This document shows, one piece after another, positions 1-6,761 of a DNA stretch of 12,792 nucleotides. Source of the DNA: Solirubrobacterales bacterium (GTDB lineage: Bacteria; Actinomycetota; Thermoleophilia; Solirubrobacterales; Solirubrobacteraceae); contig JAOPZU010000536.1 in NCBI GenBank assembly GCA_025963955.1, positions 1 to 12,792 of the forward strand. Reading direction: 5' to 3'. The notes below the pieces were generated by a model. That model saw only the letters and a list, made by a program, of their open reading frames with translations, was not told where the DNA came from and did no database searches. Made by a program: the position numbers and the translations under genes. Numbering within the stretch: position 1 is the first letter of the stretch; every line of letters begins with the position of its first letter.

Positions 1-1
1 C

Positions 2-121
2 GCCCCGGACGCGGACCCGCCGGACCTCGGTGGCTTCGCGCCGCCCGTCCCGCCTTCCCCGGCGGCAACGCCGCCGGACGAGGCCGGGTCCCGGGGGCCG
101 TTCGGCCCCTCTTACGACTGA
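2..121 (+). CDS. C-terminal tail of an unidentified upstream gene (partial)
   Basis: An open frame enters from the left edge and ends at TGA 119-121, giving 39 visible residues. They are rich in Pro, Ala, Gly and Asp and end in GPFGPSYD, which looks like a disordered C-terminal tail and not an enzyme core. Codon third positions are almost all G or C, as in the real genes of this window. No domain is visible, so no function can be given. It lies 52 bases upstream of the acetoacetyl-CoA synthetase on the same strand and could share its transcript. Because so little is visible, a chance open frame in GC-rich DNA remains possible. Confidence 0.45.
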   Translation, partial: APDADPPDLGGFAPPVPPSPAATPPDEAGSRGPFGPSYD

Positions 122-143
122 GCACCCTGCCGCCCCCGCACGT

Positions 144-170
144 CCCCGGCCCACGTGAGAGAGTCCGGGG
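144..170 (+). promoter_or_regulatory. GC hairpin in the leader of acetoacetyl-CoA synthetase
   Basis: CCCCGG (144-149) and CCGGGG (165-170) can form a 6-bp stem. The 15-base loop holds the palindrome CACGTG (152-157) and the purine run GAGAGAG (157-163), which is the only Shine-Dalgarno candidate for the ATG at 174. It could be a terminator for the gene ending at 121, a translation-control hairpin, or chance in GC-rich sequence. There is no T-tract. Confidence 0.25.
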
Positions 171-173
171 CGC

Positions 174-2183
174 ATGAGCGACACCGGCGTCCCCGTCCTT
201 CTGTGGCAGCCCTCACCCGAGCGGATCGGCCACGCGAACATCACGCAGTACGCGTCGTGGCTCGCGCGGGAGAAGGGCGTCAGCACGAGCAGTTACGACG
301 AGCTCTGGCGCTGGTCAGTCACGGAGCTCGAGGCCTTCTGGGCGAGCATCTGGGAGTACTACGACGTGCAGGCCTCGGCGCCCTACGAGCAGGTGCTGGA
401 GCAGGCCACGATGCCCGGCGCGCGCTGGTTCACCGGCTCGCGCCTGAACTACGCCGAGCACGTCTTCCGGAATCGCTACGACACGGCCCTGGCGCTGCAG
501 CACGCCTCCGAGCTGCGCGGACTCCAGGCGTGGACGTGGGCCGAGCTCCGCGCCCAGACCGCGGCGATGGCCGCCGGCCTACGCGCCGCGGGCGTGACCG
601 AGGGCGACCGCGTCGTCGCCTACCTCCCGAACATCCCCGAGGCGATCGCCGCGTTCCTCGCGTGCGCATCGATCGGCGCGACGTGGTCCTCGTGCTCGCC
701 CGACTTCGGGGCCCGCACCGTCGTCGACCGCTTCTCCCAGATCGAGCCGACGGTCCTGCTGTGCGTGGACGGCTACCGCTACGGCGGCAAGGACTTCGAC
801 CGCACCACCGTGCTCGCCGGCCTGCAGGAGGAGCTGCCGACCGTCCGCACCACCGTCGTGCTGCCCTACCTGTCGGCCGAGCCGGACCTCTCGGGCCTGC
901 GCGACGCCGTGCTGTGGCAGGACTTCGTCCGTTCCGGCGAGGAGCTCACCTTCGCCCCCGTCGCCTTCGACCACCCGCTCTGGGTCCTCTACAGCTCCGG
1001 GACCACCGGCCTGCCCAAGCCGATCGTGCAATCCCAGGGCGGCATCCTGCTCGAGCAGCTCAAGAAGCTGCACCTCCACCTCGACGCCCACGAGGAGGAC
1101 CGCGTCCTGTGGTTCACGACGACGGGCTGGATGATGTGGAACTTCCTGGTCGGCGTGCTCCTGACGCCCGCCTCGATCGTCCTCTACGACGGCAACCCGG
1201 GGACCCCGAGCCTCGATCGCCTGTGGGACCTGGCCGAGGAGGCGGGCGTCACGATCTTCGGGACCGGCGCCGCGTTCATCGCCTCCTGCATGAAGGCGGG
1301 TGTGGAGCCGGCCGCCGGTCGTGACCTGTCGAAGCTGAACGCCGTCGGCGCCACCGGCTCGCCGCTGTCCCCCGAGGGCTTCCGCTGGGTCTACGACCAC
1401 GTCGGCGAGGACACGTGGCTGTTCTCGACCTCCGGCGGGACCGACGTGTGCACCGCGTTCGTCGGCGGGGTCCCGACCGAGCCGGTGTACCTCGGCGAGC
1501 TGCAGAGCCGCTCGCTCGGGTGCGACGTGCAGGCGTGGGACGAGAACGGGAACGAGCTCGGGTTCGGGGAGGTCGGCGAGCTCGTCATCACCCAGCCCAT
1601 GCCGTCCATGCCGGTGTTCTTCTGGGGCGACGAGGACGGCAGCCGCTACCACGACAGCTACTTCGCCTACTTCGAGGGCGTGCGCCCCGGGGTCTGGCGC
1701 CACGGCGACTGGATCGAGTTCTCAGAGCGCGGGACGTGCGTCATCCACGGCCGCAGCGACTCGACGATCAACCGCGGCGGCATCCGCATGGGCACCGCTG
1801 AGATCTACGCCGCGGTGCTCGCCCTGGACGAGATCCTCGACGCGCTGATCGTGGACGTCGGCCGCCCCGGCAGCGCCTCGTCGACGGAGGGCTTCATGCC
1901 GCTGTTCGTCGTCCTGCGCGAGGGCGCGGAGCTCGACGAGGACCTCATCCGCCGGATCGCGCGGCGCATCCGCGAAGACTGCTCCCCGCGGCACGTCCCG
2001 GACGTCGTGGAGGCCGTGGCGCAGATCCCGCGGACGCTGAGCGGGAAGGTGCTGGAAGTGCCGGTCAAGCGCATCCTCATGGGACAGCCGGCGGACCAGG
2101 CGGCCTCCCGCGACAGCCTGGCGGACCCGGACGCGCTCGACTGGTTCGTCGCCTACGCGCGGACGCTCGCCGCGCCCGCCTGA
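174..2183 (+). CDS. acetoacetyl-CoA synthetase (acetoacetate-CoA ligase)
   Basis: This cytosolic enzyme of the ANL adenylating family joins acetoacetate to CoA using ATP, through an acetoacetyl-AMP intermediate. The 669-residue length fits acetoacetate-CoA ligases (about 650). The adenylation-domain motifs appear in order: the phosphate loop YSSGTTGLPKP at about residues 273-283, TSGGTDVCTAF near 420-430, HGDWIEF followed by HGRSDSTINRGGIRMG near 510-540, and the C-terminal IPRTLSGK with the catalytic lysine at about K625. The N-terminal region (around NYAEHVF) is of the acetyl/acetoacetyl-CoA synthetase type. The ATG at 174 is chosen because the full N-terminal domain follows it and a weak GAGAGAG lies 10 bases upstream. 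Its partner is probably the HMG-CoA lyase at 3556-4476, whose product acetoacetate is its substrate. Acetyl- or propionyl-CoA synthetase is less likely given the overall pattern, but substrate cannot be proven from sequence. Confidence 0.9.
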   Translation: MSDTGVPVLLWQPSPERIGHANITQYASWLAREKGVSTSSYDELWRWSVTELEAFWASIWEYYDVQASAPYEQVLEQATMPGARWFTGSRLNYAEHVFRNRYDTALALQHASELRGLQAWTWAELRAQTAAMAAGLRAAGVTEGDRVVAYLPNIPEAIAAFLACASIGATWSSCSPDFGARTVVDRFSQIEPTVLLCVDGYRYGGKDFDRTTVLAGLQEELPTVRTTVVLPYLSAEPDLSGLRDAVLWQDFVRSGEELTFAPVAFDHPLWVLYSSGTTGLPKPIVQSQGGILLEQLKKLHLHLDAHEEDRVLWFTTTGWMMWNFLVGVLLTPASIVLYDGNPGTPSLDRLWDLAEEAGVTIFGTGAAFIASCMKAGVEPAAGRDLSKLNAVGATGSPLSPEGFRWVYDHVGEDTWLFSTSGGTDVCTAFVGGVPTEPVYLGELQSRSLGCDVQAWDENGNELGFGEVGELVITQPMPSMPVFFWGDEDGSRYHDSYFAYFEGVRPGVWRHGDWIEFSERGTCVIHGRSDSTINRGGIRMGTAEIYAAVLALDEILDALIVDVGRPGSASSTEGFMPLFVVLREGAELDEDLIRRIARRIREDCSPRHVPDVVEAVAQIPRTLSGKVLEVPVKRILMGQPADQAASRDSLADPDALDWFVAYARTLAAPA

Positions 2184-2187
2184 ACCG

Positions 2188-2493
2188 TCAGTCGTCGATG
2201 TCGTCGCGCTGCGGCGGGTTCGTCCGGTCCGCCTCGATGTCGGCGGCCGGGTGCGGCGCGCTCGTGGAGGTCGCGCCCGTAGGCGTGTGCGGGATGTCCT
2301 CGCGCAGCGGATCCTCCGGCGGGGCCAGCGGGTCCTCGCGCGTGTCGTAGGGGTCGGGCGACTCGGTCGGATCGGGATCGCGAACGGGATTGTTGAGGCT
2401 CGTGTACGGGCTGTCCTGATCCGAGATGTTCCCGGGCTCGAAGGAGGCCGGCGGCTCGGGGAATCCGGTGGGCGGCTTTTCGTCCTGGCTCAT
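2188..2493 (-). CDS. small acidic, proline-rich, probably disordered protein
   Basis: The 101-residue protein starts MSQDEKPPTGF and ends RDDIDD. About 24 acidic residues face 6 basic ones and there are roughly 22 prolines. It has no cysteine, no hydrophobic segment and no recognisable domain. The middle repeats short acidic-proline elements (DPDP, SPDPYD, EDPLAPPEDPL). The start at 2493 is chosen because the frame further upstream overlaps the membrane-protein gene and is compositionally unlike it. The gene begins 37 bases after the stop of that membrane protein, so the two are probably co-transcribed. Its own stop is only 4 bases from the stop of the convergent synthetase. I do not recognise a family. 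A role as a soluble partner of the membrane protein is only a guess from position. Confidence 0.6.
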   Translation of the reverse strand: MSQDEKPPTGFPEPPASFEPGNISDQDSPYTSLNNPVRDPDPTESPDPYDTREDPLAPPEDPLREDIPHTPTGATSTSAPHPAADIEADRTNPPQRDDIDD

Positions 2494-2530
2494 GCGGTCC
2501 GGATGCCCGGTCCGCCGGTGGCCAATCGCG

Positions 2531-3502
2531 TCAGTCCGCGTCGACCGACCGCACCGCGCGCACGGGCGGCAGCGGCATCGGTGCGGAGCCCGCCGCTGCC
2601 TCGGGCGGCTCCGCGGGCAGCGGCGTACTCGGGCGCAGCCCGACCGCCAGCAGTGCCGCGGCACCCGCTCCCAGGACGACGGGCCAGCCGACCAGGTTCC
2701 CGCCCGCGGCGAGCGCGACGAACGCGAGCAGCAGGGCGACGCCGACCAGCACGTTCCCGCGCTCGTCGTCCGCGGCGCCCGCCGACAGCACGCCGATGCC
2801 ACCGGCCAGGACCAGGAGGGCCCAGCCCCAGGAGGGCGAGGGCGTGTCCGAAAACGTCCCCGACCGGCCACCGACCGTGCCGAGGAGGACCAGCAGGCCG
2901 AGCAGCGGCACCGCGAAGGTCGCGGCGATCGCCAGCAGCGTCAGGCCGGCGGCGTTCAGCAGCTGCACGCCGTGGGCGGGGCCCCGCACCCGCTCCCACA
3001 GCGCCATCAGCGCGAGGAGCAGCACGTCCAGGACCAGCAGCCACCGGTAGCCCGGGACGCCGTCGGGCGAGGCGAGCAGGTCGAGGAGTGCCGCGGTCGT
3101 CCCCACGGCGGTGAGCGCCCCGAGCAGCGTCCCCGACGCCGAGTCGCGGGCCCGGGACATCCAGGTGGCGAGCGCGACGAGAACCAGCCCGATCACCGTG
3201 ACGGTCCCAGAGCCGCCGTCGCTCCCCAGCGCGTCCGCGAGCCGGACGAGCAGCAGCAGCGTCAGGACGAACCCGCAGACGTAGAGCGTCGAGTGCCAGG
3301 CCGGCGGCCCGCCCTCCTCGGCCGGGGCGGCGACGGCCATCCCCAGCACCAGCGCCGCGGCCGCCGCGGTGTACAGCAGGTGGGCGCCGCTTCCCCACTG
3401 CCCCATCCGTACGTTCAGCAGCAGCACCAGCAGGGTCAGCACGACCGTCCCGGCGGCCACCTGGTCGCCGCGGAAGGGCTTGGGTCGCAGCAGCGCGAGC
3501 AT
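2531..3502 (-). CDS. polytopic membrane protein of unknown function, about ten helices
   Basis: The 323-residue protein is dominated by Leu/Ala/Val/Gly segments. I count about ten transmembrane stretches, near residues 16-34, 41-60, 70-92, 97-115, 121-142, 150-170, 180-206, 222-240, 247-264 and 267-286. A tail of about 35 residues rich in Pro, Ala and Glu follows. There is no signal peptide cleavage site, transporter signature or catalytic motif that I recognise. The N-terminus MLALLRPKPFRGDQ is short and basic. The ATG at 3502 has no Shine-Dalgarno sequence, but TAGCGT lies 9 bases before it. The lyase ends 53 bases upstream on the same strand, and the small acidic protein follows 37 bases downstream. 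The frame is supported by consistent membrane topology and GC-rich third positions. Confidence 0.75.
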   Translation of the reverse strand: MLALLRPKPFRGDQVAAGTVVLTLLVLLLNVRMGQWGSGAHLLYTAAAAALVLGMAVAAPAEEGGPPAWHSTLYVCGFVLTLLLLVRLADALGSDGGSGTVTVIGLVLVALATWMSRARDSASGTLLGALTAVGTTAALLDLLASPDGVPGYRWLLVLDVLLLALMALWERVRGPAHGVQLLNAAGLTLLAIAATFAVPLLGLLVLLGTVGGRSGTFSDTPSPSWGWALLVLAGGIGVLSAGAADDERGNVLVGVALLLAFVALAAGGNLVGWPVVLGAGAAALLAVGLRPSTPLPAEPPEAAAGSAPMPLPPVRAVRSVDAD

Positions 3503-3511
3503 CGCGGGCCG

Positions 3512-3517
3512 ACGCTA
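3512..3517 (-). promoter_or_regulatory. putative -10 element (TAGCGT) of the membrane-protein gene
   Basis: On the minus strand TAGCGT matches TANNNT and lies 9 bases before the ATG at 3502, so a transcript would have a leader of at most a few bases. No -35 match is evident. The spacing is at the long end for leaderless starts, so this is one of the weaker examples in the window. Confidence 0.35.
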
Positions 3518-3549
3518 CCGGCCCCGCCGGGCGGCCGGGGCTCCACGCC

Positions 3550-3563
3550 GGGGGACTACCCCC
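3550..3563 (-). other. short hairpin overlapping the HMG-CoA lyase stop codon
   Basis: GGGGG, a 4-base loop and CCCCC form a perfect 5-bp stem that includes the TAG stop of the lyase (3556-3558, minus strand). It has no T-tract. It might slow ribosomes or polymerase at the gene end, or be chance. Confidence 0.2.
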
Positions 3564-4476
3564 AAACGACCGGTCCGGCCACGAGCGTGTGCGAGCCGAG
3601 CGGCCGGCCCAGGACCTCCGCGACCGCGCGCGCGGCGTCGAGCACCGCGGGCAGGTCCACCCCCGTCTGCACGCCCATCTCGTGGAGCATGCTCACGAGA
3701 TCCTCCGTGGCGATGTTCCCCGTCGCGCCGGCCGGCACCGGGCAGCCTCCGAGCTCGCCGAAGCTCGACTCGAACGACGTGCAGCCCGCCTGCAGCGCGG
3801 CCACCGCGTTGGCCAGCCCCTGACCGCGCGTGTTGTGGAAGTGGGCGGTCAGCAGCACCTCGTCGCCGAAGCGCGCGATCGCCTCCCCGAAGAACGCCGC
3901 GACCTGCACGGGGTTGGCCATGCCCGTCGTGTCCCCGAACCCGACCTCACGGGCGCCGGCGTCGATCAGCCGCCGGACGATGCCGAAGACCTTCTCGGGG
4001 TCGACGTGACCCTCGTACGGGCAGCCGAAGGACGTCGCGATGACCGCCTCGACCTCCAACCCGGCCTCCAGCGCCCGCGGCACGAGCGCGTCGATCCCGG
4101 CCAGCGACTCGTCGATCGTGCGGTTGACGTTCTTGTGGTTATGGGTCTCCGAGGCGCTGCAGAAGACGCCGATCTCCTCGAAGAGCTCCCGGTGCGGCAG
4201 GGCGTTGTCGAAGCCGCGCTCGTTTGGGATGAGCACGCTGCGGCTGACCCCGTCCGGGATGTCGACGCCCTCCAGCACCGCGACGGCGTCCGACAACTGC
4301 GGGATCACGTCCGCGCGGACGAACGAGGTCAGCTCGATGCGCTTGATCCCGGTCCGCGCCAGCCGGTCGATGAGCGCGATCTTGTCGGCCGTGGGGATCG
4401 TCTCCGGTTCGTTCTGGAAGCCGTCCCGGGGGCCGACCTCGCGGATCTGGACGGTGTTCGGCAGCGCAGGGGTCAT
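3556..4476 (-). CDS. hydroxymethylglutaryl-CoA lyase
   Basis: The enzyme (EC 4.1.3.4) cleaves 3-hydroxy-3-methylglutaryl-CoA to acetoacetate and acetyl-CoA, the last step of leucine degradation. The protein is 306 residues, normal for the family, and forms one HMGL-like TIM barrel. Visible motifs are VGPRDGFQNE with the catalytic Arg-Asp at residues 17-18, SFVRADVIPQLSD at 51-63, GDTTGMANP near 181-189, the metal-binding HFHNT at 212-216, and the loop GELGGCPVPAGATGN with the active-site Cys at 245. The frame stays open far upstream, but residues before MTPALPN lack family similarity and overlap npdG, so the ATG at 4476 is the start. A GAGG sits very close to it, and TATAGT lies 9 bases before it. 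Homocitrate synthase and isopropylmalate synthase are excluded by the short length and the GGCP loop. Confidence 0.92.
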   Translation of the reverse strand: MTPALPNTVQIREVGPRDGFQNEPETIPTADKIALIDRLARTGIKRIELTSFVRADVIPQLSDAVAVLEGVDIPDGVSRSVLIPNERGFDNALPHRELFEEIGVFCSASETHNHKNVNRTIDESLAGIDALVPRALEAGLEVEAVIATSFGCPYEGHVDPEKVFGIVRRLIDAGAREVGFGDTTGMANPVQVAAFFGEAIARFGDEVLLTAHFHNTRGQGLANAVAALQAGCTSFESSFGELGGCPVPAGATGNIATEDLVSMLHEMGVQTGVDLPAVLDAARAVAEVLGRPLGSHTLVAGPVVWG

Positions 4477-4485
4477 GGCCTCGGA

Positions 4486-4491
4486 ACTATA
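4486..4491 (-). promoter_or_regulatory. putative -10 element (TATAGT) of HMG-CoA lyase
   Basis: TATAGT on the minus strand is close to the bacterial -10 consensus and lies 9 bases before the lyase ATG at 4476. Transcription would start within about three bases of the start codon. It shares two bases (4490-4491) with the opposed -10 of npdG. The matching -35 would fall inside the npdG coding region. Confidence 0.5.
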
Positions 4492-4495
4492 GGAT
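4490..4495 (+). promoter_or_regulatory. putative -10 element (TAGGAT) of the npdG-cofDCE operon
   Basis: TAGGAT is followed by exactly six bases and then the GTG start codon at 4502, the geometry expected when transcription starts at the first base of the gene. An AGGA at 4491-4494 could instead be read as a Shine-Dalgarno sequence 7 bases from the GTG, so a leadered start from a promoter inside the lyase gene is not excluded. No clear -35 is seen. Confidence 0.5.
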
Positions 4496-4501
4496 CGCCG
4501 C

Positions 4502-5179
4502 GTGCCCAGCGAAGCGATCTCGATCATCGGCGGTTCCGGGGCCCTCGGCTTCGGCCTTGCCGTCCGCCTCGGCCGCGCGGGGGTGCCGGTCGTCATCGGC
4601 TCGCGTGAGGCCGGTCGAGCGCAGGAGGCCGCCGCCAAGGCGCTCGAAGCCGTCCCGGAGGGCAGCTTCACCGGAGCGGCCAACGAGGAGGCGGCGGCGG
4701 CGAGCGAGCTCGTGCTGCTGTCCGTCCCGTTCCGCTCGCAGTCCGAGACCCTCACGAACCTGAAGACGGTCCTGCGCGAGGGCCAGCTCGTGGTGGACGC
4801 GACGGTCCCCCTGGCCGCCGCCGTCAGCGGCAAGGCGACGCGGACGCTCGGCGTGTGGCAGGGCTCGGCGGCCCAGCAGGCCGAGGAGATGGTCCCGGAG
4901 GGCGTGCGCGTCATCAGCGCGCTGCACACCATCAGCGCGGCGAAGTTGAAGGACCTGGACCACGAGCTCGACGAGGACGTGCTGGTCTGCGGGGACAAGA
5001 AGGCCGACAAGGAGCGCTTCAGCGCCCTGATCGAGCTGATCCCCGGACTGCGCACCGTCGACTGCGGGAAGCTCGAGATGGCCCGCCTGACCGAGCAGCT
5101 GACGCCGCTCCTGATCGGGATCAACATCCGCTACAAGACCCACGCGGGGATCAAGATCTCGGGCCTGCCCGCTCGATGA
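4502..5179 (+). CDS. npdG: NADPH-dependent F420 reductase (F420:NADP+ oxidoreductase)
   Basis: This cytosolic enzyme (EC 1.5.1.40) moves hydride between NADP(H) and coenzyme F420, and so supplies F420H2 or drains it to NADPH. The 225-residue protein has a Rossmann nucleotide loop IIGGSGALGFGLA at residues 8-20 and a GSREAGRA segment at 33-40, where Ser/Arg would hold the NADP 2'-phosphate. The family-typical C-terminus is present as LEMARLTEQLTPLLIGIN followed by RYKTHAGIKISGL. Start GTG 4502 places the nucleotide loop near the N-terminus. The stop TGA overlaps the cofD start (ATGA, 5176-5179), which indicates translational coupling. Being first in an operon with F420 biosynthesis genes strongly supports use of F420 as substrate. 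Family assignment is firm; the direction of the reaction in the cell is not decided by sequence. Confidence 0.92.
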   Translation: MPSEAISIIGGSGALGFGLAVRLGRAGVPVVIGSREAGRAQEAAAKALEAVPEGSFTGAANEEAAAASELVLLSVPFRSQSETLTNLKTVLREGQLVVDATVPLAAAVSGKATRTLGVWQGSAAQQAEEMVPEGVRVISALHTISAAKLKDLDHELDEDVLVCGDKKADKERFSALIELIPGLRTVDCGKLEMARLTEQLTPLLIGINIRYKTHAGIKISGLPAR

Positions 5180-6096
5180 AGGTCGTCGTCCTCGCCGGCG
5201 GGACCGGCGGCGCGAAGCTGGCCCGCGGCCTGCTCGACGTCGTACCTGCTGGGGGACTGACGGTCATCGCCAACACGGGCGACGACGTGGAGATCTACGG
5301 TGCTCACGTCTCGCCGGACCCGGACCTGTGCACGTTCTGGCTCGCCGACCTGATCGACGAGCGCGGTTGGGGCATCGACGGCGACACCTTCGCGGTGATG
5401 GACGGCCTGCGCGCGCTGGGCGTCGAGGTCTGGTTCAACCTCGGCGACCGCGACCTCGCGCTCTGCGTGGAGCGCTCCCGGCGCCTGGCCGCCGGTGAGC
5501 GCCTGACCGTGGCCACCGCCGCGCTCACCGCGGCGCTCGGGGTCGAGGTCGCCGTGCTCCCGATGTGCGACGAACCCGTCCGCACGCGGGTGAAGGCCGG
5601 CGGGCGTTGGTGGCCGTTCCAGGACTTCATGATCCGCCACCGCGCGCAGGGCCCGGTCGAGGACGTCCTCTTCGACGGCGTGGAAGCGGCCGCGGCGACC
5701 CCGGAGGTCCTGCGGGCGATAGCCGACGCCGATGCCGTGATCGTCGGCCCGTCCAACCCGATCATCTCGATCGGCCCGATCCTGGCGGTCCCAGGGCTCG
5801 CGGACGCGCTGCGCGCGACCCGGGCGCCCGTGGTGGCCGTCTCGCCCGTCGTGAACGGCGGGGTGGTCAAGGGCCCCTCCGCGATCTTCATGGAGCACGC
5901 CGGGCTGGCGCTGAGCGCCGACGGCGTCGCGACCGCCTACGCGGGGCTGCTCGACGGCCTGCTCGCGGACGAGGAGGCCCCGGACGCCGGACTGCCTGTC
6001 ATCGTGACGGACACGATGATGGGCGACGCCGCCGCACGGACCCGCGTGGCCCGCACGACGCTGGACTTCGCCCTTGGCCTGGGCGGTCGCGCATGA
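5176..6096 (+). CDS. cofD: CofD/FbiA-type phospholactate (or phosphoenolpyruvyl) transferase
   Basis: The enzyme (EC 2.7.8.28) transfers the activated linker from its guanosine diphosphate carrier to the hydroxyl of Fo, giving F420-0 or dehydro-F420-0 plus GMP. The 306-residue length is normal. Visible family motifs are LAGGTGGAKLA at residues 6-16, ANTGDDVEIYG at 32-42, WFNLGDRDLA near 91-100, PMCDEPVRTRVKAGG near 130-144, and GPSNPIISIGPIL near 193-205. The ATG lies within the npdG stop (ATGA), and its own stop overlaps the cofC start in the same way (6093-6096), so the three are translated in series. Actinobacterial homologues (FbiA) have been shown to use the phosphoenolpyruvate-derived donor; this protein probably does too, by family inference. 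No oddities are seen. Confidence 0.93.
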   Translation: MKVVVLAGGTGGAKLARGLLDVVPAGGLTVIANTGDDVEIYGAHVSPDPDLCTFWLADLIDERGWGIDGDTFAVMDGLRALGVEVWFNLGDRDLALCVERSRRLAAGERLTVATAALTAALGVEVAVLPMCDEPVRTRVKAGGRWWPFQDFMIRHRAQGPVEDVLFDGVEAAAATPEVLRAIADADAVIVGPSNPIISIGPILAVPGLADALRATRAPVVAVSPVVNGGVVKGPSAIFMEHAGLALSADGVATAYAGLLDGLLADEEAPDAGLPVIVTDTMMGDAAARTRVARTTLDFALGLGGRA

Positions 6097-6752
6097 GCAC
6101 GTTCGCGGTCCTGCCGGTCAAGCACTTCGTCGCGGGCAAGACGCGGCTGGCGGACGACCTCGGCAAGGGCACGCGCCGCGCGCTCGTCGAGGCGATGGTC
6201 ACCGACGTGCTCATCGCGCTGCGGCGCGCGCAGAAGATCGACCACGTGCTCGTGGTGACGGGCGAGGCCGCGATGGAGGCGATCGCGCACGGCTACGACG
6301 CCGACACCGTCCTGGACCCGGAGGACGCCGGTCACAGCCAGGCCGCCCTCATCGGCGTCCGCGAGGCGATCGAGCGCGGCGCCCGGCGCGTCCTGCTCGT
6401 CCCCGGCGACTGCCCGGCGCTCGATCCGAAGGAGATCGACGCCCTGCTGACGCGGGCGCCGGCGCCCTCGCCGGAGGTCGTGGTCATCCCCGACCGGCAC
6501 GGCGACGGGACGAACGGCCTCGTGCTCACCCCGCCGGACGTCATCATCCCCGCCTTCGGGCCGGGCTCGCGCGAGCGGCACGTGGCCGCGGCGCAGGAGG
6601 CCGGGGCCGTGCTCCGGATCGAGGAGCTGCCGTCGCTGATTCTCGACGTGGACACGATCGACGACCTCGCCGCCCTGCGCGAGGCGCTCGGCGGCGGCCA
6701 CGGCAACGCTGCGCACACCCGCGGCATGCTGAACCGCCTGGCCCGGCGGTAG
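6093..6752 (+). CDS. cofC: CofC/FbiD-type guanylyltransferase (phospholactate or phosphoenolpyruvate)
   Basis: The enzyme uses GTP to activate 2-phospholactate or, in actinobacteria (FbiD), phosphoenolpyruvate, and hands the guanylylated product to CofD. The protein is 219 residues with a single nucleotidyltransferase-like fold. Visible motifs are LPVKHFVAGKTRLA at residues 7-20 (nucleotide loop), VPGDCPALDP at 103-112 with the metal-binding Asp, DRHGDGTNGLVL at 134-145, FGPGSRERH near 155-163, and LDVDTIDDLAAL near 187-198. Its ATG overlaps the cofD stop and cofE begins 9 bases after its stop. Which phospho-substrate is used cannot be read from the motifs alone; the actinobacterial context favours phosphoenolpyruvate. 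Confidence 0.9.
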   Translation: MSTFAVLPVKHFVAGKTRLADDLGKGTRRALVEAMVTDVLIALRRAQKIDHVLVVTGEAAMEAIAHGYDADTVLDPEDAGHSQAALIGVREAIERGARRVLLVPGDCPALDPKEIDALLTRAPAPSPEVVVIPDRHGDGTNGLVLTPPDVIIPAFGPGSRERHVAAAQEAGAVLRIEELPSLILDVDTIDDLAALREALGGGHGNAAHTRGMLNRLARR

Positions 6753-6761
6753 GCCCCGGCG

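Noticed and set aside
2494..2871. N-terminal extension of the small acidic protein
   Set aside because: The extension is Arg/Ser/Pro-rich and lies inside the membrane-protein gene in another frame; composition changes sharply at the Met at 2493.
4477..5127. Upstream extension of the HMG-CoA lyase frame to a 523-residue protein
   Set aside because: The added part is Ser/Arg-rich low complexity lying antisense to npdG. Lyase similarity begins at the internal Met at 4476, so it is an open shadow frame.
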